Position numbers and translations under genes: made by a program. DNA of 6,841 nt, from assembly GCA_020047885.1 (NCBI GenBank), contig JAIFNF010000112.1:1-6841 (forward strand). The letters are read 5' to 3'. The stretch's first letter is position 1, and each line of letters begins with the position of its first letter. The notes below the pieces were generated by a model. That model was given only the letters and a program-made list of their open reading frames with translations. It searched no databases and was not told the DNA's origin. Shown here piece by piece: positions 1 to 6,272 of this stretch. The DNA comes from Gammaproteobacteria bacterium (GTDB taxonomy: Bacteria > Pseudomonadota > Gammaproteobacteria > Competibacterales > Competibacteraceae).

Positions 1-388
1 ACTGGACAATCGTGATGATCAGGAAAATGACCGCCCCGACCACGAAGTTGTCGCCGACCACGAAATCACCGAAGATCAAAATAATCTCGCCAGCATCGGC
101 CTGGAGCAGAATGAGCCGGGTCGTAGCGATATTCAGCGCCAGTCGAAACAGCGTTGTGACCAGTAATACTGAGGGAAACGAAGAAAACGCCAGCGGTGAA
201 GGCAGGTAGATGGCCACCATGAGCAAGATCATCCCGCTGGTCATGTTCACGGCAATGAACACGTCAATCAGGATCGTCGGTAACGGCAGTACGATCATCA
301 CCAGGATCATCACGATCGCCAGCGCCAGCATGACATCACTGCGCCGGGTGATGGCTCCGAGTACCGATTGCGCGCGGGCGAGAATCAT
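1..388 (-). CDS. sctV: SctV (YscV/LcrD/FHIPEP family) export gate protein, N-terminal fragment
   Basis: This is the major inner-membrane export gate protein of the T3SS, whose cytoplasmic domain forms a nonameric ring receiving substrates and chaperones. Only the first 129 codons lie in the window; the gene runs off the left edge (family members are about 700 residues). I translated it by hand. It starts at an ATG at 388-386 that overlaps the TGA of the upstream sctY gene (ATGA). After a short basic N-terminus, hydrophobic segments are visible at about residues 19-41, 43-62 and 116-129. Between them lies the highly conserved block [15 protein letters not shown] (residues 81-95), followed by [13 protein letters not shown] (106-118) and a tail ending ITIVQ. 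These are typical of SctV and of the flagellar homologue FlhA. The neighbouring SctX, SctY and SctW identify it as the virulence-type protein rather than FlhA. Translation is probably coupled to sctY. Confidence 0.95.
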   Translation of the reverse strand, partial: MILARAQSVLGAITRRSDVMLALAIVMILVMIVLPLPTILIDVFIAVNMTSGMILLMVAIYLPSPLAFSSFPSVLLVTTLFRLALNIATTRLILLQADAGEIILIFGDFVVGDNFVVGAVIFLIITIVQ

Positions 389-720
389 GAAGGGCTTCCC
401 CATTCGAGATACCGCTGAAAGTTCTCCTGCGCTTCAGCAGCCCGACCCAGCGCCCACAACGCTTTGCCGCGAATCAACAGCGCGGGGGCGTTATCGGGCA
501 TCGCGGCCTCCAGTCGTAGCAAGGCATCGGTCGCTGACAAGGCGTCTTCATAGCGTCCGGCCAGCAGGAAGGCGTAACTCAGCGCCCTGAAAATGCTCGC
601 CTTGCCCGGATCGAGTACGGTCAGGGCATTCAGCAGGGTTACTGCTCGCTCGGTCTGTCCCTGATCGAGATAGATATCCGCCAACACCTGTAGGGCTTCG
701 GTTTGTTCAGTGCGCCACAT
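385..720 (-). CDS. sctY: SctY (YscY-like) TPR protein, SctX chaperone/partner
   Basis: This 111-residue helical protein has TPR-like repeats. One repeat is around residues 6-38 ([22 protein letters not shown]), a second around 41-70 ([20 protein letters not shown]), and a third around 80-108 ([22 protein letters not shown]). Its length matches Yersinia YscY (about 114). In the Ysc family, YscY binds YscX and the pair contacts the cytosolic domain of YscV, which is needed for export of early substrates. Gene order supports the call, since it lies between the YscX-like gene and sctV and its stop overlaps the sctV start. TPR proteins alone could also be class II translocator chaperones (SycD/LcrH), but those are longer (about 160 residues) and sit beside translocator genes. 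The Shine-Dalgarno is weak (a GAG about 10 bases upstream), so it may depend on read-through from sctX 10 bp away. Confidence 0.85.
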   Translation of the reverse strand: MWRTEQTEALQVLADIYLDQGQTERAVTLLNALTVLDPGKASIFRALSYAFLLAGRYEDALSATDALLRLEAAMPDNAPALLIRGKALWALGRAAEAQENFQRYLEWGSPS

Positions 721-730
721 GCATAATTAC

Positions 731-1111
731 TCAGGCTTGCATCAACAAGCCGCGATAGTTAGCCAATAGCTCGCGCAATTGCATTTCATGGTCAAGCAGA
801 GCACCGGCTTGCTGCAAGACTGGATGATTTCCCGCGTCGGCCAGCGCGTGTAGATCTCTGGCGCAGTCGCGAATCAGCGTTTCAAAGCGGGCTGGAGCGA
901 GGATGGCGGGATCATGGGGGTGTGGGCTGACAAAATCGCGCAGAGCCTGATCCAGTGATTGCGGGTTGAACAGTTCATCCACCCGTTGCCGGACCGGCTC
1001 TCCGGTGAGTTGCGTATCGCGCTGAGCAGGCAAATTTTGCGGTTGGCCATCATAGCGACTGATGTATTGCAACCCTAGATCGGGGCTGAACCCACTGATT
1101 TTCTTGTCCAT
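731..1111 (-). CDS. sctX: SctX (YscX-like) secreted early T3SS component
   Basis: This 126-residue protein has the expected size (YscX is about 122) and position for YscX. YscX is an early-exported T3SS protein found only in Ysc-type systems; it forms a complex with YscY and helps open the SctV gate for the needle subunit and other early substrates. Visible features are a polar, poorly structured N-terminus (about residues 1-45), an LxxFxSP segment (ALRDFVSPH, around residues 56-64) resembling the equivalent region of YscX, and a helical C-terminal half rich in Leu/Ala that would be the SctY-binding part. The start is chosen at 1111 because an AGGG lies about 8 bases upstream. It is 15 bp downstream of the SycN-like gene and 10 bp upstream of sctY. 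The family is divergent, so the call rests on both sequence and gene order. Confidence 0.85.
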   Translation of the reverse strand: MDKKISGFSPDLGLQYISRYDGQPQNLPAQRDTQLTGEPVRQRVDELFNPQSLDQALRDFVSPHPHDPAILAPARFETLIRDCARDLHALADAGNHPVLQQAGALLDHEMQLRELLANYRGLLMQA

Positions 1112-1126
1112 TAATGATCCCTAGGA

Positions 1127-1507
1127 TTACAACGACTCTAAAGAACGCTCGTGCAACCGCGTCAACAATTCCAGCGCCTGTTCCAAAGCGGGCAGGGTCA
1201 CTTCACGCACCGGCAGACGCGCCAGAAACACCAATTGCGTCTCGTTCTGCAAACCCACTTGCACGCTATACGGCCATTGATGCCGATAGTGGCACCATCG
1301 CAGGGCGTTTTTCAGCAGATTCACGGCGTTCCGGTGCTGATCAAAGCTCCGAGCCAGGTAGACCAGCACTGTCTCATCCCGTTCCTCCAGATACAGCGTA
1401 CCCCGCGCATCAAAGGCAAACGCTGCCACACCGGTATCGGGCCAGCGGAAATCGGTCAAGCCCAGGTTACGGCCAAATTCGGTTAATACCTCGCTGACGG
1501 CGCTCAT
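1127..1507 (-). CDS. sycN: SycN-like type III secretion chaperone (for SctW)
   Basis: This 126-residue protein resembles the class I chaperone SycN (about 123 residues), which with YscB binds the N-terminus of YopN and controls secretion by the gatekeeper complex in the bacterial cytosol. Shared traits are an N-terminal amphipathic helix (EVLTEFGRNLGL, about residues 6-17), a strand-rich middle with GTLYLEE and VLVYLARSFDQHR, then QLVFLARLPV, and a C-terminal helix with LPALEQALELLTRLHE. These match the SycN pattern of LxLARS and TLPLLHQAFEQLLRL that I recall. Its ATG overlaps the sctW stop (ATGA), giving translational coupling to its presumed client. No YscB-like partner is visible in the window; the protein may act as a homodimer or with a partner encoded elsewhere. 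Confidence 0.85.
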   Translation of the reverse strand: MSAVSEVLTEFGRNLGLTDFRWPDTGVAAFAFDARGTLYLEERDETVLVYLARSFDQHRNAVNLLKNALRWCHYRHQWPYSVQVGLQNETQLVFLARLPVREVTLPALEQALELLTRLHERSLESL

Positions 1508-2619
1508 AGTTGCTCTTCCTCCCGCTCAATCGCTGCATCCATGGCTTGCTGAATGGCATCCAGCAACCGGGGCCGCTGTTCCGGTTCGCTGTAGGCTTTT
1601 AGGGGAATCATCCGAGCCAGCTCCCTGAATTCACGAAGAAAGTTAATTTCACTACTGATCTCGGACACCCCTAGTTTGGTTGGCAAGGGGGCAATCAGAT
1701 CAGGACGCAGCCATTGATTCTGCTGCAACTCCAATACCTCTTTGAGCAACTCGCTGGCTCGGAAAACATTGCCGGACGCCCGGTTCCGGGTCACCAGGGT
1801 GTCACAGTCTTCCAGTAGACCGGTCAAGACTTCCAGGCGATACAAATCATTAAGCGCGGCGTTCAATTTGTACCGATCAATCGAGGAGCCATCAGCGGCA
1901 ATGTCCGCACCCAGCGCCTTAACCAGGTACTGGATCGCCTGCGGCAGTTCCGGCTCGCCATAGTGTTCGATCAACTGGCCAAACGTTTGCGACAGATCCT
2001 GATAATCCAGCACCGCATCCCGATAGGTATTGCGGAGCGTCTGCAGATCGCCCAGTTGCGCCCCTGCGAACTGTTTGGCCACGCCGGAAACATTCAGCGC
2101 CGCCCGAATCGCTGAACCCTGCTCCAACTCCAGTTGCTGCAAGGCGGCTTCAGCAGCCTGAATCTGTTCGGCGGGAGCGCCTTCCGCTTGCAGTGCTTCC
2201 AGCAGTGCCTGCAGCGCCGCGTATTCATGCGCGGGTTCCGAGATGTGCTTTTGCGACTGTTTGCGCAGTTCACGCCAGTCCGCCGTGCGCATCCGCAACA
2301 GGGTTTGCAGAATCCGCTCAAACTCGTCTTTGTCCATATCGCCGAGCGTCTCCAGCGCTTGCTGGACGTTTTGGATGATCGAGCCTTCCTTTCGAGCCTT
2401 TTCCCCCATTTTGCGCTTGGCCAGGGTTTTTTCTTCACCTTCGCCCAGTTGGGACGTCAGTTCTTCGGCGGCGTCCTTCAGGAGCGAAGCCTGATCTCGA
2501 ATCTGAACGACACGCTCGCCACGATAACTGCCCTCGGCAGCGCTCGGCGATGTCTGTTCGTGGGTATTAAAGTTAAAGCCGGTCAAAATCGGCGCGTCAG
2601 ATTGAATCGGGCCTGCCAT
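1504..2619 (-). CDS. sctW: SctW gatekeeper, fused YopN-TyeA (HrpJ domain)
   Basis: This is the T3SS gatekeeper that blocks effector export before host contact and helps order translocators ahead of effectors. At 371 residues it is close to YopN plus TyeA added together (about 293 + 92), and both parts are present in one frame. The N-terminal part has a polar secreted leader, then GERVVQIRDQASLLKDAAEEL (residues about 34-54, HrpJ/YopN start) and an RKMGEKARKEG stretch. The middle is helical. The TyeA-like end runs from about residue 285, with NQWLRPD near 303 and FLREFRELARMIPLKAY at 327-343, strongly characteristic of TyeA, closing with an acidic EREEEQL tail. It is followed directly by its presumed chaperone (ATGA overlap). 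The ribosome site is modest (GAG about 10 bases upstream). It lies 51 bp downstream of the Cys-rich gene and probably shares its transcript. Confidence 0.95.
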   Translation of the reverse strand: MAGPIQSDAPILTGFNFNTHEQTSPSAAEGSYRGERVVQIRDQASLLKDAAEELTSQLGEGEEKTLAKRKMGEKARKEGSIIQNVQQALETLGDMDKDEFERILQTLLRMRTADWRELRKQSQKHISEPAHEYAALQALLEALQAEGAPAEQIQAAEAALQQLELEQGSAIRAALNVSGVAKQFAGAQLGDLQTLRNTYRDAVLDYQDLSQTFGQLIEHYGEPELPQAIQYLVKALGADIAADGSSIDRYKLNAALNDLYRLEVLTGLLEDCDTLVTRNRASGNVFRASELLKEVLELQQNQWLRPDLIAPLPTKLGVSEISSEINFLREFRELARMIPLKAYSEPEQRPRLLDAIQQAMDAAIEREEEQL

Positions 2620-2670
2620 ACGATGCTCATTACCTGGAGTTGGGTGTCGATGAAGTATAGTCTGCGGCGC

Positions 2671-2979
2671 TTAACGAATTCCATCCGGCTGCGCATTCGG
2701 TGCCATTCGGCGAACTTGCTCCTGCACATCCTTCAGAGTTTGCAACGCTATTTGTAAAATAGTTGGGTAGGATTCGTCGTCATGGACACTATTCAAGGCG
2801 CGCTCAATATCTTCAATTCCCTCATGAAACCGATCATAGGGGCAGCGAGCGTAATGATTCTTGCAGTTCACACATCCGTTCTGGCTACTGGCGCACGAAC
2901 GCGATTCTTTAAGGTTTGAAAGATTTTCCCGCAAAAGAGTAATGATATTGACCAGCTCATATTTGGATATCTTCTGCAT
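2671..2979 (-). CDS. Small Cys-rich protein of unknown function, first gene of the sctW-sctV operon
   Basis: I do not recognise this 102-residue protein. It is very likely real: a perfect GGAGG lies 8 bases before the ATG, and it sits at the head of the gatekeeper operon. An N-terminal helix (about residues 7-25, ending LRENLSNLKE) is followed by four cysteines spaced C29-X6-C36-X2-C39-X6-C46 with a nearby His42. A second helical part follows from about residue 53 (EGIEDIERAL, then LQIALQTLKDVQEQV). The symmetric Cys pattern could bind Zn or an Fe-S cluster, or form disulfides; this is inference. No signal peptide or membrane segment is visible, so it is probably cytosolic. Possibilities are a regulator of the T3SS genes or a small chaperone-like factor. 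I see no resemblance to known Ysc regulators such as ExsA, ExsD, LcrG or LcrQ. Confidence 0.75.
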   Translation of the reverse strand: MQKISKYELVNIITLLRENLSNLKESRSCASSQNGCVNCKNHYARCPYDRFHEGIEDIERALNSVHDDESYPTILQIALQTLKDVQEQVRRMAPNAQPDGIR

Positions 2980-3197
2980 TTAAATGCCTCCATTTCATGC
3001 CGCGCCGGTTGATTGATCAAGAATACACCGGCCACCCATTTTTGGGGAGTCGCCGAAGGGTCTGAATCTCTACCCAAGCCGGGTTTTCCAATCGAACGAC
3101 CGGTTGGCCTGATAATAATCAACCGACGATGGGTTGACCCACGCCATAGGCTAACTAACCTTAAGTAACGTCACCTCATCCAAATCAGGAATACCTC
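2980..3197. promoter_or_regulatory. Divergent intergenic region between the apparatus and cargo operons
   Basis: This 218-bp stretch separates two operons read away from each other, so promoters for both must lie here or very near. I see no convincing gene in it. It carries several short inverted repeats: GCCGGT (3004-3009) with ACCGGC (3027-3032), enclosing the 8-base palindrome TTGATCAA (3013-3020); CGGTTG (3101-3106) with CAACCG (3120-3125); and TGGGT-TG-ACCCA (3130-3141). The CGGTTG hexamer also occurs at 3006-3011. These are candidate operators. I could not match them to ExsA, HrpL or any other named T3SS regulator site, and no strong sigma-70 promoter stands out. Confidence 0.6.
3130..3141. 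promoter_or_regulatory. Candidate operator overlapping a possible -35 element
   Basis: The 12-base sequence TGGGTTGACCCA has perfect 5-base arms around a central TG. It contains TTGACC (3134-3139), one or two bases away from a sigma-70 -35 box, about 60 bp upstream of the first chaperone gene. The matching -10 would fall near 3156-3161 (TAACCT, 16-bp spacer), which is a poor match. A regulator bound here could therefore control the cargo operon. This is inference from symmetry and location only. Confidence 0.25.
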
Positions 3198-3680
3198 ATG
3201 TCGAGAACACATTTTGATTCGTTGTTATCGCGAGTTGGCGAGCTAATCGGCGTTCACAACCTCACCGCCGATAGTGATGGTTATTGTCTGGTGCGAATTG
3301 ATGATCAACTGGACCTGTCCATCGAATTCAGTGAGGATGCTGATTCAGCCATCCTCAGCGCGGCCTGCGGCATGTTGCCCGAATCGCCAGCGCCGGGTCT
3401 GCTGGCGGAAATTCTTGGAGCGAACTACTACTGGATCGGCTCGGGAGGCGGCACTTTGGCGTTGCACGGCCACAGCCACACCCTGTACCTGCAATTTCGC
3501 GAACCACTGGCGCATTTGGATGCTGCACGGTTGAAAGATTTGCTGGAAGCCCTGGTGATCAACGCCGAAGCGTGGTCCCGGAAACTGGATGACGCTGCCG
3601 CTACCCGTTCCACGCCGACGCAAGCTGCCGTCCCGGCCCTGGACATCGACCCCCTCGCCTTCCACGGAATGCGTGTCTAA
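3198..3680 (+). CDS. CesT-family type III effector chaperone (first of two)
   Basis: This is a class I (CesT/SycE-type) T3SS chaperone. Such small acidic homodimers bind the N-terminal region of an effector in the cytosol and deliver it to the export machinery. The 160-residue protein shows the family plan: helix 1 (FDSLLSRVGELIG, residues 6-18), a strand region (CLVRIDDQLDLSIEF, 30-44), the helix LLAEILGANYY (68-78), then GSGGGTLALHG (81-91) and HTLYLQF, and a final helix (ARLKDLLEALVINAEAW, 110-126). A low-complexity linker follows, ending G-M-R-V. The family is usually 120-150 residues, so the tail is an extension. An AGGA lies 7 bases before the ATG. It is first in the cargo operon and 41 bp upstream of the kinase-like gene, which is probably its client. 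A similar chaperone lies at 6273-6737. Confidence 0.9.
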   Translation: MSRTHFDSLLSRVGELIGVHNLTADSDGYCLVRIDDQLDLSIEFSEDADSAILSAACGMLPESPAPGLLAEILGANYYWIGSGGGTLALHGHSHTLYLQFREPLAHLDAARLKDLLEALVINAEAWSRKLDDAAATRSTPTQAAVPALDIDPLAFHGMRV

Positions 3681-3721
3681 TCAGACCGCTGTTCTACTGC
3701 CACCTCATCTAAGGAGTCGCT

Positions 3722-5653
3722 ATGGCCGGCATTATCGACACCGTGCGCACAAACCGGACGCTGCAATATGACAGTCGGATCGGGTTGAACGATCAAGGCC
3801 AGGTGCAGAAAGCCGGGCGGCAACACTTCGGCAACGTCTTCGCCCGAGCCTGGGATTGCATCACCCGCAGCAGCGAACAGGTGCAAAAAAATAAGGATGT
3901 CGCCCAGGCCTTTGTTCAGGAAATCAAGGAAAAATACGGCAACCAGGTCGCATCCATGGCCTCGCGGGAACTTAAGAGCCATCTGGAGCTGGGTCGCCCG
4001 CTGACCGCTTACCGGGTCATGGTCGTCCTGACGCATTCCAACGAGATGCGTAACCAAATCGCCGCCAAAAACGATGGCTTGTTAGCCGATAACCTAGAAG
4101 CGATTACCGAACGGGCGCTCAAGGGCGCATTCGGTTACGACAACCTGCCCGATTTCCTCAATACGAAAGTTCTCAAGGCCATGGACCGAGCCATCGTGAA
4201 GGATCCCCAATTTTCCCGTGTGGACGGCTCCAGAGACGAACCGAAATTTATCAAGCATTGCGCCTTGATTGGCCAACGCGCTTTGGAGCAGTTCCGTGAT
4301 GAACTGGCCCTGGGTGAGAGAATGGGCGTTCCGCCAAGTGTCGTCGCTGAACTGCGTAATGCTGATTGCCCGATCAATGAGGACACCCTCCAGCGGCTGA
4401 ATGTGGAAACCGGCTTCACGCTTGATGATGTCAAATGGCTCAGCGGCCAGGGCATCTCAGTCAGCGATACCCTGATGAAGTTTACGCCCGAAGAAGTGGC
4501 GCTGCTGCGCGAGGCGGGTTTGGGTGTCCAGGTCGGCCTCCAGTACAAGGAGCGGGATATCCCGATCCATCCGCGCACGCTGATCGGTGATTACACCGAT
4601 TCCAACATCCAGGGGAAGCCGGAAGCCTTGCGCGGCGGCGCCCTCAGTAAGCCTTTCGCCGTCAATTACCAACTGCCGACCGGTGAGGCAGACCGGCGGG
4701 TCTTCAAGGAAGCACATCCAACAGAAGGTTTCGGGCCGGCAGCAATGGAACTGGGTATTGACCCCAAACACCCGCAGATGACGGTGCGCAATATCGCCAC
4801 CAAGGTCATCGACGAATTGCTTGGCTTCAATCTGGTCCCGGATACCCGTATCGGCATGATGGACGGCAAGCTCGGGATGGTCATGAGCTTTGCGCATGGC
4901 GCTGCCGCGGCTACCCACCAGGAGGTAGACGTTACCGACAGCCAAACAAATGGCGGCGCGGCAGCGGTACGCTATGCAATGGAAAACATCAGGATGGGAC
5001 TCGCGGAACAGTCCAGTCTGGATGAGTATCTCGAAGCTTTCCACATACGCATTACCGAAGAAGGTCGGCTCATCCAGTCCGAGATGGTCGGAGTCGAGCA
5101 CAATTTCAACGATCCGGCCCTGCGCCAGGAGTTGGTCAAACTTCAGCTCCTCGACGCCCTGACTGCGCAAGGCGACCGCCACGGCGGGAATTATGTGGTG
5201 CTTCAGGGTGAGGACGGCAAGATCAGTCTGCAAGCCATCGATAACGATCAGGCGTTTGGTACGAAATTTGACAACCCTAACGACTTGTGGAGAAACCCGC
5301 AGCGGCCGAGCAACTTTAAAGCCGTCAAACTGCCGCCCGTCGTCGATCGGTCGATGGTAGAAGCCTTTTCCAAGCTGTCCCCTGAACAACTGCGGGGCGA
5401 ATTAGCCGGGCTTTTACCCGACACAGAGATTGAGAAGACTGTCGAACGGCTGAATGTCATCAAGCAATACCTCACCAGCGGCTCGCCGCCGGTGGTGTTG
5501 CCGTCTGACGGCCCGGATGACTGGGGAACGGAACAAGTGGGTCAACTGCTCCTCGACCCCACCACCAGTTATGTCGGGCGCGACCAAATGAATTTGGAAT
5601 TATCCAAACAAGAAGGTTTGCCCATCCTGAACTACGAGGAGGCCGTGCGATGA
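3722..5653 (+). CDS. Putative T3SS effector with atypical (PI3/4K- or PI4K-II/FAM20-like) kinase domain
   Basis: This 643-residue protein sits directly after a chaperone gene and starts with a perfect AAGGAG 5 bases before the ATG. Residues 1-300 are mostly helical and of unknown fold; the first 100 or so would hold the secretion signal and chaperone-binding region. Residues about 300-590 contain kinase-like motifs: VFKEAHP with a candidate ATP-binding Lys329; a possible alpha-C region KVIDELLGFNLVP (361-373) with Glu365; LGMVMSF (384-390), suited to a hinge; the catalytic loop GDRHGGNYVV (484-493), with Asp485 and Asn490 in D-x4-N spacing; and the metal-binding IDNDQAFG (506-513), with Asp507. 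D-x4-N plus IDN-x-x-AF is typical of lipid kinases of the PI3/4K and PI4K-II type, of actin-fragmin kinase and of FAM20-like kinases, and differs from the HRDxxxxN/DFG of ordinary protein kinases. All key residues are present, so activity is plausible. Substrate (lipid or protein) is unknown. The effector role is inferred from context. Confidence 0.75.
   Translation: MAGIIDTVRTNRTLQYDSRIGLNDQGQVQKAGRQHFGNVFARAWDCITRSSEQVQKNKDVAQAFVQEIKEKYGNQVASMASRELKSHLELGRPLTAYRVMVVLTHSNEMRNQIAAKNDGLLADNLEAITERALKGAFGYDNLPDFLNTKVLKAMDRAIVKDPQFSRVDGSRDEPKFIKHCALIGQRALEQFRDELALGERMGVPPSVVAELRNADCPINEDTLQRLNVETGFTLDDVKWLSGQGISVSDTLMKFTPEEVALLREAGLGVQVGLQYKERDIPIHPRTLIGDYTDSNIQGKPEALRGGALSKPFAVNYQLPTGEADRRVFKEAHPTEGFGPAAMELGIDPKHPQMTVRNIATKVIDELLGFNLVPDTRIGMMDGKLGMVMSFAHGAAAATHQEVDVTDSQTNGGAAAVRYAMENIRMGLAEQSSLDEYLEAFHIRITEEGRLIQSEMVGVEHNFNDPALRQELVKLQLLDALTAQGDRHGGNYVVLQGEDGKISLQAIDNDQAFGTKFDNPNDLWRNPQRPSNFKAVKLPPVVDRSMVEAFSKLSPEQLRGELAGLLPDTEIEKTVERLNVIKQYLTSGSPPVVLPSDGPDDWGTEQVGQLLLDPTTSYVGRDQMNLELSKQEGLPILNYEEAVR
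5636..5642 (+). promoter_or_regulatory. Strong internal ribosome binding site for the coupled 198-residue gene
   Basis: GAGGAGG lies inside the last codons of the kinase-like gene, 7 bases before the ATG at 5650. It fixes the start of the next gene and, with the ATGA overlap, suggests that the two proteins are made in comparable amounts. Confidence 0.7.
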
Positions 5654-6246
5654 ACGGTCAAGATCTGCTCGCCAAAATCGCGAACGCCTTCCAGGAACAG
5701 GGACTTGCTACGCCCTGGATACCGGCCAACCTGGCCCACTCGATGGTTGAACGCTCCTCCGGCGTCTTCGCCAGCCATGCCGGCGAACCACATCTGTACG
5801 ATCTGGAAGGGTTTGTGACCCAATACCTCGCTGATCCGGTGCCGGTTCCCGCGGTGGCGCTCGGGTTCGCCGGTCACGGCCTAGCCTCCCAGGGCGCGCA
5901 TTATTACTTGACCGGCCCGCGCTTGGGCATTTTTCTGCAACTGCGCTGGGGTACGCTGTTCGACCAACCCGACGATGATGCGCCGTTCTGGAGCCTGATG
6001 GTGAAACAGGCGCGGGAACTGTACACCGCTGCCGATAGCCCTGCCCCCGGCAGCTTCCCGCCTGGCCAGCGACTGGTCGTGGTGGAAAGCTATTTCAATC
6101 GGCCACGTTTCGCCTGGGTCGATCCCCAGGCCGAGCAACCGGTGACCTGGACTTTCTTATCGTCACGGGGAGCCGTGTCCCTAGCCGCCATAGACATCAA
6201 GCGGCGCATGAAAGCGGCGGCTCCGTTGTCGGTATCCCCAGCATAG
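5650..6246 (+). CDS. Unknown protein translationally coupled to the kinase-like effector
   Basis: I do not recognise this 198-residue protein. Its ATG overlaps the stop of the kinase-like gene (ATGA) and is preceded by GAGGAGG, so it is clearly translated and probably works with that gene product. It is soluble in appearance, with no signal peptide or clear membrane span. A short N-terminal helix (LLAKIANAFQEQGL) is followed by a mixed alpha/beta region. Notable blocks are HYYLTGPRLGIFLQLRWG (about residues 84-101), DDDAPFWSLMVKQARELY (109-126) and RLVVVESYFNRPRFAWVD (about 140-157). It is rich in aromatic residues. It lacks the CesT layout, so it is not an obvious chaperone. Possibilities are an inhibitor or immunity-like partner that keeps the kinase inactive in the producing cell, a co-effector or an accessory chaperone. 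These are inferences from coupling only. Confidence 0.8.
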   Translation: MNGQDLLAKIANAFQEQGLATPWIPANLAHSMVERSSGVFASHAGEPHLYDLEGFVTQYLADPVPVPAVALGFAGHGLASQGAHYYLTGPRLGIFLQLRWGTLFDQPDDDAPFWSLMVKQARELYTAADSPAPGSFPPGQRLVVVESYFNRPRFAWVDPQAEQPVTWTFLSSRGAVSLAAIDIKRRMKAAAPLSVSPA

Positions 6247-6272
6247 ACCATCACCCACCGAGGACAACGAAG

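Noticed and set aside
1..388. Reading the left-end gene as flagellar FlhA
   Set aside because: The family block alone fits both, but the adjoining SctW, SycN-like, SctX and SctY genes place it in a virulence-type T3SS.
12..590. Two plus-strand open frames over the left end
   Set aside because: They are antisense to sctV and sctY; the minus-strand SctV translation has highly conserved FHIPEP-family sequence.
385..720. Reading the TPR protein as an LcrH/SycD translocator chaperone
   Set aside because: It is too short (111 versus about 160 residues) and its position between sctX and sctV is that of YscY.
2134..2757. 207-codon plus-strand open frame
   Set aside because: It is antisense to sctW, whose YopN and TyeA parts are clear, and it also runs into the Cys-rich gene.
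2984..3018. Possible minus-strand promoter TTGATC, 17-bp spacer, TGAAAT upstream of the Cys-rich gene
   Set aside because: Both boxes match four of six bases, but the transcript would begin at or beyond the GGAGG and lose the ribosome site, so it is unlikely to drive this gene.
2868..3122. 84-codon minus-strand frame reaching into the intergenic region
   Set aside because: It overlaps the Cys-rich gene in another frame, while that gene has a perfect Shine-Dalgarno. Its product is unremarkable.
4457..5389. Long 310-codon open frame on the minus strand
   Set aside because: It lies wholly inside the kinase-like gene, whose plus-strand product has recognisable motifs and a strong ribosome site. 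The antisense product is low in recognisable structure and typical of a GC-rich shadow.
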